DNA from: Streptococcus panodentis
GTDB taxonomy: Bacteria; Bacillota; Bacilli; Lactobacillales; Streptococcaceae
Direction of reading: 5' to 3'
DNA length: 64,000 nucleotides
Assembly (NCBI RefSeq): GCF_017884005.1
Contig: NZ_QFAY01000011.1
Coordinates: 28,376 to 92,375, forward strand
Shown here: in pieces, positions 34,660-44,771 of the stretch
How the letters are laid out: each line of letters starts with the position of its first letter
Position numbering within the stretch: position 1 is the first letter of the stretch
Made by a program: the position numbers and the translations under genes
Notes under the pieces: generated by a model
The model's database searches: none
What the model was told of the DNA's origin: nothing
Seen by the model: only the letters and a program-made list of their open reading frames with translations

Positions 34660-35320
34660 AGACCTGAAAACCCTACTTTGCTTAAAGAAATGCGACACTA
34701 CCGAGAAAGAGATGAAATGCCTGACGATTTTGATACCTTTTGGATAAGCATGTAGCGGGAGCAGAGGGATCTTAGGATTATCCGTTGCGGAAAAGGATTT
34801 TCAGATTGCTGATGCGACTTGCTAGGAGCTCATCTTCAAGTCTGGAAATGGCGAACAGCTCTATGCCAAGCTCGTCGTGCCTAAGTTGGCGGAGAACGTT
34901 CCGGTGCTGTTTCATTTCCATGCTAGATGGGGCAGAGCTGGGACTGGGCCGATATGCTGGGCTAGACGGCAGCAGGCTGGGGCGTGTATCGATGGATGTT
35001 CGCAGGCAGTCAGGCCACTCGCTGGACGGTGACAGGTCGGTCCGTGGCAATACTGTGAAAGGCCGTATTATTCGCGGGGTGCTGGATGGACCAGACTATC
35101 TTTTTTTCAAAGCTGTCTATCTGGATGTGTACAGCCTGGCCGAGCTCATGCTTGGTCTGGACTTTGCGGATAAAAACCGCCTGCCTATTTTGGCGGCTCA
35201 CAGGGCGGAGCTTTGGCTTAGTCGGAGAAAAGGAGTACCCTCTCCTGCCTGAAGGAGCGTGAGGCTGTGAATGCCCACATCAGTGATACAGTCTATAACT
35301 GGCTCTGCGGAATGCAATAA
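34660..35320 (+). pseudogene. acetyl xylan esterase / cephalosporin-C deacetylase pseudogene
   Basis: Fragments of one alpha/beta hydrolase can be read in several frames, in order: LLKEMRHYRERDEMPDDFDTFW (34678-34743) then a TAG; ELIFKSGNGEQLYAKL through VPVLFHFHA (about 34827-34925); after a shift, SMDVRRQSGHSLDGDRSVRG, GPDYLFFKAVYLDVYSLAEL (about 34990-35165); after another shift, HISDTVYNWLCGMQ and TAA at 35318-35320. These are typical of the AXE1 family, which has VSMDVRGQSG and a catalytic GASQGG; that Ser region is lost here. Multiple stops, frameshifts and deletions make it non-functional. Pneumococcus has an intact acetyl xylan esterase gene near its sialic acid locus. Confidence 0.85.
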
Positions 35321-35373
35321 TAAGAGCTTTCTTCATTTCGGGTTTTGAATCCGACCGTTAATATTCGTTCCCC

Positions 35374-35408
35374 CTTTGGGGCTGGGCTAAGGCCTGGCCC
35401 CTTTTACT
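35374..35408 (+). terminator. hairpin terminator after the esterase pseudogene
   Basis: GGGGCTGGGC pairs with GCCTGGCCCC around a TAAG loop, followed by TTTT. It probably terminated the former esterase transcript. Confidence 0.6.
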
Positions 35409-35522
35409 GTCTGGTTTTGAGAGTCTGATTTTTTTTCAACATAGCGGCTGTCCTGAAACTACTTTCAGGATTTTATTTGTTTTTTGCAAATTTGGAAACT
35501 AAAATCTAAATTTCAGAAGTTA

Positions 35523-35551
35523 TTGAAAGCGCTTTAAAAATTGGATATAAT
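35523..35551 (+). promoter_or_regulatory. nanE promoter overlapped by a cre site
   Basis: TTGAAA (35523-35528) and TATAAT (35546-35551) have 17-base spacing. TGAAAGCGCTTTAA at 35524-35537 is one base from the CcpA operator pattern and covers the -35 and spacer, the position for direct catabolite repression. Confidence 0.8.
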
Positions 35552-35598
35552 GACATTATAAAAATCGCGGAGAATAAATAGAAAAGGAGAGATTGTCC

Positions 35599-36297
35599 AT
35601 GTCACAGATTCTAAAAGACGACCTGATAGCCAAGATTAAAGACGGCATCATTGTCTCTTGTCAGGCCTTGCCGAAAGAGCCGCTTTATACAGAAGCTGGG
35701 GGAGTGATTCCTCTCTTGGTCAAGGCTGCTGAGCAGGGCGGTGCTGTCGGTATTCGGGCCAATAGTGTTCGCGATATTCGGGAAATCAAAGAAGTAACTT
35801 CTCTGCCCATCATCGGGATTATCAAGCGTGATTACCCGCCGCAGGAGCCTTTTATCACAGCGACGATGCGGGAAGTGGATGAGCTGGCAGCTCTGGATAT
35901 CGAAGTGATTGCTCTGGACTGTACCCAGCGGGAGCGCCATGATGGCTTGACCATCGCAGAATTTATCCGGCAGGTCAAAGAAAAGTATCCGCGGCAGCTT
36001 TTGATGGCAGATATCAGTACCTATGAGGAGGCAGCTGCGGCTGTCGAAGCTGGTGTAGACTTTGTCGGCACGACCCTGTCAGGCTACACTTCCTACAGTC
36101 CCCAGGTTGACGGCCCAGACATGGAGCTTATCCGCCGCTTGTGCGAAGCAGGCTTTGATGTCATCGCCGAAGGAAAGATTCACTATCCGAGTCAAGCCAA
36201 GCAGATACACGATTTGGGGGTAAGGGGTATCGTTGTCGGCGGCGCCATTACGCGGCCTAAAGAAATTACAGAACGCTTTGTTGCAGGATTAAAATAA
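35599..36297 (+). CDS. nanE: N-acetylmannosamine-6-phosphate 2-epimerase
   Basis: A 232-residue TIM-barrel NanE converting ManNAc-6-phosphate to GlcNAc-6-phosphate. [80 protein letters not shown] and [11 protein letters not shown] all match. ATG 35599 follows AAAGGAGAGATTGTCC; a TTG two codons earlier is less likely. First gene of a sialic acid and ManNAc utilisation cluster. Confidence 0.95.
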   Translation: MSQILKDDLIAKIKDGIIVSCQALPKEPLYTEAGGVIPLLVKAAEQGGAVGIRANSVRDIREIKEVTSLPIIGIIKRDYPPQEPFITATMREVDELAALDIEVIALDCTQRERHDGLTIAEFIRQVKEKYPRQLLMADISTYEEAAAAVEAGVDFVGTTLSGYTSYSPQVDGPDMELIRRLCEAGFDVIAEGKIHYPSQAKQIHDLGVRGIVVGGAITRPKEITERFVAGLK

Positions 36298-36310
36298 GTG
36301 AGGTAGATGC

Positions 36311-37447
36311 ATGACAACCTTAACACTAAATAAACTATATAAAAAATATCCCAACAGTGATTTTTACTCCGTTGAAAATTTTGATTTGGATATTAAGGAT
36401 AAGGAGTTTATCGTTTTTGTCGGGCCATCCGGCTGCGGGAAGTCAACGACCCTGCGCATGATTGCAGGGCTGGAGGATATCACGGAAGGGGAGCTCTATA
36501 TCGATCAGAATCTTGTCAATGACATTGCTCCTAAGGATCGGGATATCGCCATGGTTTTTCAAAATTATGCCCTCTATCCTCACATGACTGTTTACGACAA
36601 TATGGCCTTTGGCCTCAAGCTTCGCAAATATGACAAGGCTGATATTGACAAACGGGTTCAGGAAGCAGCGGAAATCCTTGGGCTGAAAGAACTGCTGGAT
36701 CGAAAGCCGGCTGATCTGTCCGGCGGTCAGCGGCAGCGGGTAGCCATGGGACGGGCCATTGTCCGTGATGCCAAAGTCTTTCTCATGGATGAGCCCTTGT
36801 CGAACCTTGATGCCAAGCTGCGCGTGTCCATGCGGGCGGAAATCGCAAAAATTCACCGCCGTATCGGAGCGACGACCATCTATGTCACCCATGACCAGAC
36901 CGAGGCCATGACCTTGGCCGACCGCATTGTCATCATGTCAGCGACTAAGAATGAAGCAGGAACAGGCACCATCGGCCGCATCGAGCAAATCGGTACGCCG
37001 CAGGAGCTCTATAATGAACCAGCCAATAAATTTGTGGCAGGCTTTATCGGAAGCCCGGCCATGAACTTCTTTGAAGTTACCGTTGATGGCGGCCGGCTGA
37101 CAGATGGTCAGGGCTTCACTGTCGGACTCCCTCAAGGCCAGCGCAAAATCCTGAAAGAAAAAGGCTATCAAGGAAAGAAAGTAATACTGGGCATTCGGCC
37201 GGAGGATATCTCGGCTGAGCTGATAGTGGAAGATGTTTTTCCGGATAGCACCGTAGATGCTGAAGTCACTGTTTCTGAGCTACTAGGCAGCGAGTCTGTT
37301 CTCTACTGTAAGGCTGGCAAGCAAGAATTTTCAGCCAAAGTGGAAGCTTCTAACTATTTGGAGCCTGGCTCTAAGATTCGCTTTACTTTCAAAATGCCAA
37401 AGGCGCATTTGTTTGATAGCGACAGTCAGGACAGAATCAGTCTGTAA
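36311..37447 (+). CDS. ABC transporter ATP-binding protein (MsmK/UgpC/MalK type)
   Basis: A 378-residue CUT1-type ATPase. Walker A GPSGCGKST, Q-loop VFQNYALYPHM, signature LSGGQRQR, Walker B VFLMDEPLSNLD and H-loop VTHDQTEAM are all present, followed by a C-terminal TOBE/OB regulatory domain with GIRPEDI. It starts 14 bases after nanE. Streptococci usually energise several sugar ABC systems with one shared MsmK; here an ATPase is encoded beside the transporter, so it may be dedicated or a second shared copy. Confidence 0.92.
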   Translation: MTTLTLNKLYKKYPNSDFYSVENFDLDIKDKEFIVFVGPSGCGKSTTLRMIAGLEDITEGELYIDQNLVNDIAPKDRDIAMVFQNYALYPHMTVYDNMAFGLKLRKYDKADIDKRVQEAAEILGLKELLDRKPADLSGGQRQRVAMGRAIVRDAKVFLMDEPLSNLDAKLRVSMRAEIAKIHRRIGATTIYVTHDQTEAMTLADRIVIMSATKNEAGTGTIGRIEQIGTPQELYNEPANKFVAGFIGSPAMNFFEVTVDGGRLTDGQGFTVGLPQGQRKILKEKGYQGKKVILGIRPEDISAELIVEDVFPDSTVDAEVTVSELLGSESVLYCKAGKQEFSAKVEASNYLEPGSKIRFTFKMPKAHLFDSDSQDRISL

Positions 37448-37461
37448 ACGACGCTAAAAAA

Positions 37462-37475
37462 AGAAAACGCTTTCT
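37462..37475 (+). promoter_or_regulatory. cre-like site before the lipoprotein gene
   Basis: AGAAAACGCTTTCT has the central palindrome of CcpA operators, with both outer bases off consensus. It lies 15 bases after the ATPase stop. Confidence 0.5.
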
Positions 37476-37554
37476 TTTGTGTAGGCGGATAGAATAGAAA
37501 AAAGGGAGGGGCTTATTAACGGGATACAAAAGGATTAGGCTGTTGACAGCCACA

Positions 37555-37818
37555 GATAGTCTTTTAGTTTGCTTTTAGCAGTCAAATGGTTTGGGAGAGT
37601 AAAAAGGTTCGGAGGTGGCGGATAGAGCTTCTGCAAGGGAAGTGTCAGCTGTACTGGCCTATGGCTGATGAAAAAGTCAACAGAACCTCTCCCAACCACT
37701 GCATCTTGCAGTCAAACGATAGAAAGATACGAAGTCGGGTACTGTTGTCCCTAACCTTAAACAGCCCCCGGCCTGTTTAAGCTAACGTCGCAATAAAAGA
37801 TAAACTAAAGGATGATAC
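37555..37818 (+). repeat. MITE-like element, long copy (264 bp), plus orientation
   Basis: It starts with a GATAGTC-CTTTTAGTTTGCTTTTAGC end and finishes AATAAAAGATAAACTAAAGG then ATGATA, the same imperfect inverted ends as at 19098-19178. The interior is about 200 bases with short internal hairpins. It lies in the 520-base gap between the ATPase and the lipoprotein gene; no gene is seen there. Confidence 0.6.
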
Positions 37819-37873
37819 AATCGGGCGGGAGCGGGCAGGCCCCCGCAAGTCAGGAGGATCAAGCTCTTTTTAA

Positions 37874-39289
<1,416 letters not shown>

Positions 39290-39307
39290 GGAATAGTCTG
39301 TGAACAT

Positions 39308-39587
39308 TATCGTCAGTTAGTTTATCTTTTACTACTTTGTTAGCTAACAGTCTGGGGGATTGCGAGAGGTTGGGGATGAGGAAAGCGGAGTTTTCCTCAA
39401 CGCAGGAACTTTTTGGAGTCTAAAAGACGAACAAAGTTGAGACTTGCTTCGCAAGTCCTATCCGCAACCTCAAAACCTTCAGTGAAGGTTTTGAGCGGCT
39501 CGCTGCCCTATCGTCCTGTATGTTAAGCGATAGGCTGAAACTGTCTCCCGGACAGTTTCACTGCTAAAAGCAAACTAAAAGACTATA
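39308..39587 (-). repeat. MITE-like element, long copy (280 bp), minus orientation
   Basis: TATCGTCAGTTAGTTTATCTT at the left and AAAGCAAACTAAAAGACTATA at the right are the reverse complement of the ends at 19098-19178 and 37555-37818. The interior includes ACAGTCTGGGGGATTGCGAG and a CTCAAAACCTTC-AGT-GAAGGTTTTGAG hairpin, related to sequences at about 60121-60310. Confidence 0.65.
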
Positions 39588-39591
39588 AGAG

Positions 39592-39798
39592 AATACTCTT
39601 TGAAAATCAAAACCAACTTTCGTTCCGTTTGAGGAACTGTTGTCAGAGGCTGTGGATAAGGCAAGCGGAGCTGGCATCGGCCGTGCTCCAGCACAGCTGA
39701 CCTTTCTTATCGGAAGCTTCATCCGCCCCTCAAAATCTCTAATGGAACTTTTGAGGGCCTCGCTGCCTCGTCTGATTCCGATTTTCATTGAGTATAAG
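39592..39798 (+). repeat. BOX-like element between lipoprotein and permease genes
   Basis: ATACTCTTTGAAAATCAAAACC at the left (boxA-like) and GATTTTCATTGAGTATAAG at the right (boxC-like) enclose about 160 bases with a hairpin of GGAAGC/GCTTCC type. It directly abuts the MITE-like copy. With that copy it fills the 640-base gap; no gene is seen. Confidence 0.55.
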
Positions 39799-39928
39799 AC
39801 GGCCAGCGTCTGGATTTTCGGAAAGTAACAGTTTTAAATTCGCCCCTTTTTCTGTTGTCAGTCTTCTAAAAATAGAAAAAGGGGCATTTTATACTCAATA
39901 AAATTCTTGAAAGAGAGGGTGCCTCATT

Positions 39929-40816
39929 GTGAAAGTCAATAAAATCAGAATGAAAGAAACCCTAGTATCATATGCATTTTTAGCACCAATACTGATATTT
40001 TTCACTGTATTTGTCTTGGCGCCTATGATAATGGGCTTTGTCACCAGTTTCTTTAATTATACAATGATTTCCTTTAGCTTTGTCGGCTTGGCCAATTATA
40101 TTCGGATGTTCAAGGATCCGGTCTTTATCAAGTCATTGATTAATACAGTTATTATTGTTATCGGCTCTGTGCCGATTGTCGTGCTGTTCTCCTTGTTTGT
40201 GGCTTCGCAGACTTATGAGATGAATGCTGTTTCCCGTTCATTCTACCGTTTCGTCTTCTTTCTGCCAGTTGTGACAGGAAGCGTGGCCGTGACAGTGGTT
40301 TGGAAATGGATTTACGATCCTTTGTCTGGGATTTTAAACTTTGTTTTGAAATCCGGCCATCTAATTGAGCAAAATATCTCCTGGCTGGGAGACAAGCACT
40401 GGGCTCTTTTGGCAATCATCATTATTTTGCTGACGACCTCTGTCGGTCAGCCCATCATCCTTTATATTGCAGCTATGGGAAATATCGACAATTCTCTGGT
40501 AGAGGCAGCGCGAGTGGATGGGGCAACGGAGATGCAGGTTTTCTGGAAGATTAAATGGCCCAGCTTGTTGCCGACAACGCTTTACATTGCTATTATTACG
40601 ACAATCAATTCGTTCCAGTGCTTCGCTCTGATTCAGCTCTTGACATCAGGCGGCCCCAATTATTCAACCAGTACGCTCATGTACTATCTCTATGAAAAAG
40701 CCTTTAAGCTGTCTGAATACGGCTATGCCAATACCATGGGTGTCTTTCTGGCTGTCATGATTGCTCTGATTAGCTTTGCTCAGTTCAAGATTTTGGGCAA
40801 TGATGTGGAATACTAG
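39929..40816 (+). CDS. sugar ABC transporter permease 1 (MalF/UgpA type)
   Basis: A 295-residue permease with six membrane helices and the EAA-like cytoplasmic loop EAARVDGATEMQVFWKIKWPSL. GTG 39929 is taken as start because AGAGAGGGTG lies upstream; an ATG seven codons later is possible. It forms the channel with the next gene and works with the lipoprotein at 37970 and the ATPase at 36311. Confidence 0.9.
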   Translation: MKVNKIRMKETLVSYAFLAPILIFFTVFVLAPMIMGFVTSFFNYTMISFSFVGLANYIRMFKDPVFIKSLINTVIIVIGSVPIVVLFSLFVASQTYEMNAVSRSFYRFVFFLPVVTGSVAVTVVWKWIYDPLSGILNFVLKSGHLIEQNISWLGDKHWALLAIIIILLTTSVGQPIILYIAAMGNIDNSLVEAARVDGATEMQVFWKIKWPSLLPTTLYIAIITTINSFQCFALIQLLTSGGPNYSTSTLMYYLYEKAFKLSEYGYANTMGVFLAVMIALISFAQFKILGNDVEY

Positions 40817-40829
40817 AGAGGAGAAGGAT

Positions 40830-41660
40830 ATGAAAGCTAAAAAAATCAGGACCTTTAAAGTGGTATCCTCTATTATTCTGGCTCTCTTGACGGTGCTCTT
40901 TGTTTTTCCTTTCTATTGGATTTTGACAGGCGCCTTCAAGTCTCAGCCGGCAACGATAGTCATTCCGCCTCAATGGTGGCCGGCTGCGCCGACAGTCGAT
41001 AATTTCCAGCAGCTCATGGTGCAGAATCCTGCTTTGCAATGGATGTGGAACAGTGTCTTCATCTCGTTAGCGACCATGTTTCTGGTCTGTGCGACCTCGT
41101 CTTTGGCTGGCTATGTGCTGGCCAAGAAGCGCTTTTACGGTCAGCGGATTCTCTTTGCTGTTTTTATTGCAGCGATGGCCCTGCCTAAGCAGGTTGTCCT
41201 TGTGCCGTTGGTGCGGATTGTCAATTTTATGGGAATTCACGATACACTGGCTGCGGTTATTCTGCCTTTGGTCGGCTGGCCTTTTGGGGTCTTTCTTATG
41301 AAGCAATTCAGCGAGAATATCCCGACTGAGCTCCTTGAATCTGCTAAAATTGATGGCTGCGGTGAAATTCGGACTTTCTGGAGTGTTGCTTTTCCAATTG
41401 TCAAACCGGGATTTGCGGCATTGGCTATTTTCACCTTTATCAATACTTGGAATGACTACTTTATGCAGCTGGTTATGCTGACGTCGCGGCAGAATCTGAC
41501 GATTTCGCTGGGGGTAGCAACTATGCAGGCAGAAATGGCAACTAACTACGGCTTGATCATGGCTGGAGCGGCTCTGGCTGCTGTACCGATTGTCGCAGTC
41601 TTCCTCATCTTCCAAAAATCCTTTACACAAGGGATTACGATGGGGGCAGTCAAGGGGTAG
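40830..41660 (+). CDS. sugar ABC transporter permease 2 (MalG/UgpE type)
   Basis: A 276-residue permease with six membrane helices; the EAA loop is ELLESAKIDGCGEIRTFWSVAFPIV. GAGAGGAGAAGGAT precedes ATG 40830, 13 bases after the first permease; the frame stays open 18 codons further upstream within that gene. The C-terminus ends QGITMGAVKG, typical for MalG-type subunits. Confidence 0.92.
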   Translation: MKAKKIRTFKVVSSIILALLTVLFVFPFYWILTGAFKSQPATIVIPPQWWPAAPTVDNFQQLMVQNPALQWMWNSVFISLATMFLVCATSSLAGYVLAKKRFYGQRILFAVFIAAMALPKQVVLVPLVRIVNFMGIHDTLAAVILPLVGWPFGVFLMKQFSENIPTELLESAKIDGCGEIRTFWSVAFPIVKPGFAALAIFTFINTWNDYFMQLVMLTSRQNLTISLGVATMQAEMATNYGLIMAGAALAAVPIVAVFLIFQKSFTQGITMGAVKG

Positions 41661-41664
41661 TTCT

Positions 41665-42117
41665 ATGATTTTTGACGAATTAAACCATCTGGCAGACTAC
41701 AAAGGAATTCATAGAAATTCAGATGCAGCGATTGATTACCTGCTAAATCATGACATGTCGCTTCTTGATTTGGGCCGCTATGAGATTGACGGTGAACGAG
41801 CTTTCTTCTTTGTGCAGGAGAACACTCTCCATCGGGAGCCCAGCGACAGTTTTGAATTTCATAAGCGTTATTTGGACCTGCATTTTCTCTTGCGGGGGCG
41901 GGAGAAAATTGTCTATGGCTGTGGGGAAAAAGACATCAGAAAAGCCTACGATGCTGAAGCAGATATTGGCTTTGCAGTTTGTAAATCAGCTGTTCCCTTT
42001 ATTTTAGATGAAAGCTGTTTTGCAGCATTTTTACCGGAAGAATCCCATCGGCCAAATGGCTTCGCAGGCCGGGGTGAGAATGTCAGAAAGTGTGTGGTAA
42101 AGGTCCAGCTGGACTGA
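41665..42117 (+). CDS. YhcH/YjgK/YiaL family protein (NanQ-like)
   Basis: A 150-residue cupin-like protein. YEIDGERAFFFVQENTL, FEFHKRYLDLHFLLRGREKI and CFAAFLPEESHRPN supply the conserved Glu and His residues of the family, whose E. coli member NanQ acts as a sialic acid anomerase. It starts four bases after the permease stop, with AAGGGGTAG as ribosome site. Its place within the nan cluster agrees with a role in handling sialic acid anomers. Confidence 0.88.
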   Translation: MIFDELNHLADYKGIHRNSDAAIDYLLNHDMSLLDLGRYEIDGERAFFFVQENTLHREPSDSFEFHKRYLDLHFLLRGREKIVYGCGEKDIRKAYDAEADIGFAVCKSAVPFILDESCFAAFLPEESHRPNGFAGRGENVRKCVVKVQLD

Positions 42118-42146
42118 ATATTAGAAAAAAGCAAGGAGGCCGAGCA

Positions 42147-42809
42147 ATGGAGAACAGAGGCTCTCAGCTGCTAAAGGCGGTTTTTGATACGGATAATTTC
42201 TGGATGCGGGGATGCGAAAAAATCTTGGATCTGGCAGCGGTCAATCTTCTCTTTCTGCTGTCCTGTCTGCCAGTTTTTACCATTGGCATTGCCAAGATAA
42301 GTCTCTACCAGACGCTCTTTGCAGTTAAGGGTAGCAGACGGGTCAAGCTTGCTGCGACTTACAGCAGAGCCCTTAAGGAAAATTGGAAATTAGGCCTCCA
42401 GCTGGGTCTGCTGGAAGAAGCGATAGTGGCGATCAGTGTCTTTGACCTGCTGCTGATTTGGAATCAGGAAGCTGTGCCTTTTCAGCTGCTAAAAGCAGTT
42501 TGTCTGGGTTTGCTGATTTTTACCGTTCTGATTTTCTTGTGTGCTTATCCTCTGGCCAGCCGTTTTGAGCTGACTTTTCAGGAGATTTTGCAGACCAGTC
42601 TGCTGCTGGTCAGTCTAAATTTTCCATGGTTCTTTTTGATGCTGGCGGTGCTGACTGCGGTCTGCTTTTTGTGTATCAGTTCTGGTTTGGCACTGGTGCT
42701 GGGGGCCTGCCTCTTTCTGCTGATCGGTTTTGCGGCTTTTGCTTTTGGGCAGATTGGCATGTTGGAAAAAATCTTTCATAAATATGAAATGTATAAATTG
42801 GAGAAATAA
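42147..42809 (+). CDS. DUF624 (YesL family) membrane protein
   Basis: A 220-residue protein with about five membrane helices. ILDLAAVNLLFLLSCLPVFTIG is the typical DUF624 opening, with FDTDNFWMRG before it. GCAAGGAGGCCGAGCA gives a strong ribosome site. The family is regularly found in sugar ABC operons of Firmicutes, and its biochemical role is unknown. The stop is adjacent to the nanA start, with no gap. Confidence 0.88.
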   Translation: MENRGSQLLKAVFDTDNFWMRGCEKILDLAAVNLLFLLSCLPVFTIGIAKISLYQTLFAVKGSRRVKLAATYSRALKENWKLGLQLGLLEEAIVAISVFDLLLIWNQEAVPFQLLKAVCLGLLIFTVLIFLCAYPLASRFELTFQEILQTSLLLVSLNFPWFFLMLAVLTAVCFLCISSGLALVLGACLFLLIGFAAFAFGQIGMLEKIFHKYEMYKLEK

Positions 42810-43727
42810 ATGAAACATTTAACAAAATACCAAGGCGTCATCCCGGCTTTCTACGCCTGCTATGATGATGCAGGGGAGGTCAGTTCGGAGCGTGTGCGGG
42901 CCTTGGTGCGCTATTTTATTGACAAGGGAGTGCAGGGGCTTTATGTCAACGGCTCTTCTGGGGAATGCATCTACCAGAGTGTGGCAGACAGAAAGGCGGT
43001 TTTGGAAGCGGTCATGGCGGAGGCCAAGGACAGACTGACCATCATTGCCCATGTGGCCTGCAATAATACCAAGGACAGCGTGGAGCTGGCCCGTCATGCG
43101 GAAAGCCTAGGAGTGGATGCTATTGCGGCCATTCCGCCGATTTACTTCCGCCTGCCCGAATATGCGGTGGCCCAGTACTGGAACGACATCAGTGCGGCTG
43201 CGCCCCATACGGACTTTGTCATTTACAATATTCCTCAGCTGGCAGGGGTTGCCCTGACGCCTAGCCTTTACAGGGAAATGCTGAAAAATGAGCGCGTAAT
43301 CGGGGTCAAAAATTCCTCCATGCCGGTGCAGGATATTCAGACCTTTGCGGCTCTGGGCGGGAGCGAGCATATCGTCTTTAATGGTCCGGATGAGCAGTTT
43401 CTGGGCGGCAGGCTCATGGGAGCGGCTGCTGGGATTGGCGGCACCTACGGCGCCATGCCGGAGCTTTTTCTCAAGCTCAATCAGCTGATTGCTGATAAGG
43501 AACTGGTCCGGGCTCAAGAGCTTCAGTTTGCCATCAATGACATTATCAGCAAGCTGACCAACGCAGAGGGCAATATGTATGCCGTCATCAAGGCAGTTCT
43601 GCGGATCAATGAAGGGCTGGAACTCGGCTCTGTCCGTTCGCCTCTGACACCGGTCAGTCCGGCAGACAAAGCGGTTGTTGAAGCAGCATCCCAGCTGATT
43701 CGGGAGGTCAAGGAGCGATTTTTGTAA
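42810..43727 (+). CDS. nanA: N-acetylneuraminate lyase
   Basis: A 305-residue class I aldolase that splits sialic acid to ManNAc and pyruvate. LYVNGSSGECIYQS binds the pyruvate carboxylate, FVIYNIPQLAGV has the catalytic Tyr, and VIGVKNSSMPVQDI the Schiff-base Lys; GPDEQFLGGRLMGAAAGIGGTYGAMPEL follows. AATTGGAGAAATAA precedes the ATG. It shares its mRNA with the transporter genes upstream. This lyase, not a sialidase, is the meaning of nanA here; no sialidase lies in the window. Confidence 0.95.
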   Translation: MKHLTKYQGVIPAFYACYDDAGEVSSERVRALVRYFIDKGVQGLYVNGSSGECIYQSVADRKAVLEAVMAEAKDRLTIIAHVACNNTKDSVELARHAESLGVDAIAAIPPIYFRLPEYAVAQYWNDISAAAPHTDFVIYNIPQLAGVALTPSLYREMLKNERVIGVKNSSMPVQDIQTFAALGGSEHIVFNGPDEQFLGGRLMGAAAGIGGTYGAMPELFLKLNQLIADKELVRAQELQFAINDIISKLTNAEGNMYAVIKAVLRINEGLELGSVRSPLTPVSPADKAVVEAASQLIREVKERFL

Positions 43728-43766
43728 AGACAAAGACAGACAAGGTTCTAAGAGAGAAGGTGCGCT

Positions 43767-44678
43767 ATGAAAGCTTATATCGCTATTGATATTGGCGGGA
43801 CCAATATCAAGTATGGTCTGATTGATGAAGCTGCCAACCTGCTGGAAGCCCATGAAATGCCGACAGAGGCCCATAAAGGCGGTCCGGAAATTCTGCGCAA
43901 GGTGGAGAAGATTGCTGCGGGCTATTTAGAGCAGGGAAAAGCGGCGGGGATTTGCATTTCTTCGGCCGGCATGGTGGATCCTGACAAGGGGGAGATTTTC
44001 TACTCCGGTCCGCAGATTCCCCATTATGCCGGCACCCAGTTTAAGAGAGTGCTGGAGGAAAAGTTTTCCCTGCCCTGTGAAATCGAGAATGATGTCAACT
44101 GTGCCGGTCTAGCCGAAGTTATGTCCGGCCACGGCAAGGGGGCCCGCGTTGCGGTCTGCCTGACCATTGGCACTGGGATTGGCGGCTGCCTGCTCATTGA
44201 CGGTCAGATTTTCCACGGTTTTAGCTATTCGGCCTGTGAGGTGGGCTATCTGCATCTGCCGGACGGAGCCTTTCAGGATGTGGCTTCAACTACGGCCTTG
44301 GTCCGCTATGTGGCCGAGCTGCACGGTGAGGATCCAGCCCTTTGGAACGGCCGTCGGATTTTCAAGGAAGCAACCGAGGGCAACCGGCTCTGTATCAAGG
44401 GCATTGACCGTATGGTTGGCTATCTGGGCCAGGGCATTGCCAATATCTGCTATGTGGCCAATCCGGAAGTTGTCATTCTGGGCGGCGGCATCATGGGGCA
44501 GGAAGCGATTCTGCGGCCAAAAATCCAGGCTGCCCTCAAAGAGGCTCTGGTGCCCAGCATTGCCGAAAAAACCAAGCTGGCCTTTGCCTATCATCAAAAC
44601 ACAGCCGGCATGTTCGGCGCCTACTATCATTTTAGAAATAGACAGCAAAAAACAGGGCTCACTGAAAACATCTCATGA
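43767..44678 (+). CDS. ROK family kinase, probable N-acetylmannosamine kinase
   Basis: A 303-residue ROK protein. IDIGGTNIKYGLID is the phosphate-1 loop, EIENDVNCAGLAE has the catalytic Asp, and LTIGTGIGGCLLIDG and VVILGGGIMGQE the ATP-binding motifs. The usual C-x-C-G-x2-G-C-x-E zinc site is absent; the segment reads SACEVGYLHLPDG. A ManNAc kinase role is inferred from its position after nanA and upstream need for nanE. GAGAGAAGGTGCGCT supports the start. Confidence 0.85.
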   Translation: MKAYIAIDIGGTNIKYGLIDEAANLLEAHEMPTEAHKGGPEILRKVEKIAAGYLEQGKAAGICISSAGMVDPDKGEIFYSGPQIPHYAGTQFKRVLEEKFSLPCEIENDVNCAGLAEVMSGHGKGARVAVCLTIGTGIGGCLLIDGQIFHGFSYSACEVGYLHLPDGAFQDVASTTALVRYVAELHGEDPALWNGRRIFKEATEGNRLCIKGIDRMVGYLGQGIANICYVANPEVVILGGGIMGQEAILRPKIQAALKEALVPSIAEKTKLAFAYHQNTAGMFGAYYHFRNRQQKTGLTENIS

Positions 44679-44710
44679 TGGACACTTGTTTTTCCGTGAG
44701 TATGAATAAG

Positions 44711-44771
44711 CAAAAAAACGAATGCTGATGGCAGATCGCAAGGTTCGAGCTGCCGTTCATTCGTTTTTTAC
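44711..44771. terminator. bidirectional terminator between the nan cluster and rpiR
   Basis: AAAAAACGAATG pairs with CATTCGTTTTTT, with an inner GGCAG/CTGCC stem. The A-run and T-run serve convergent transcripts from both sides. Confidence 0.85.

Noticed and set aside
34785..35252. 155-codon frame downstream of the membrane protein
   Set aside because: Only its second half matches acetyl xylan esterase; the first half is out of frame with the homologous fragments. It is part of the pseudogene.
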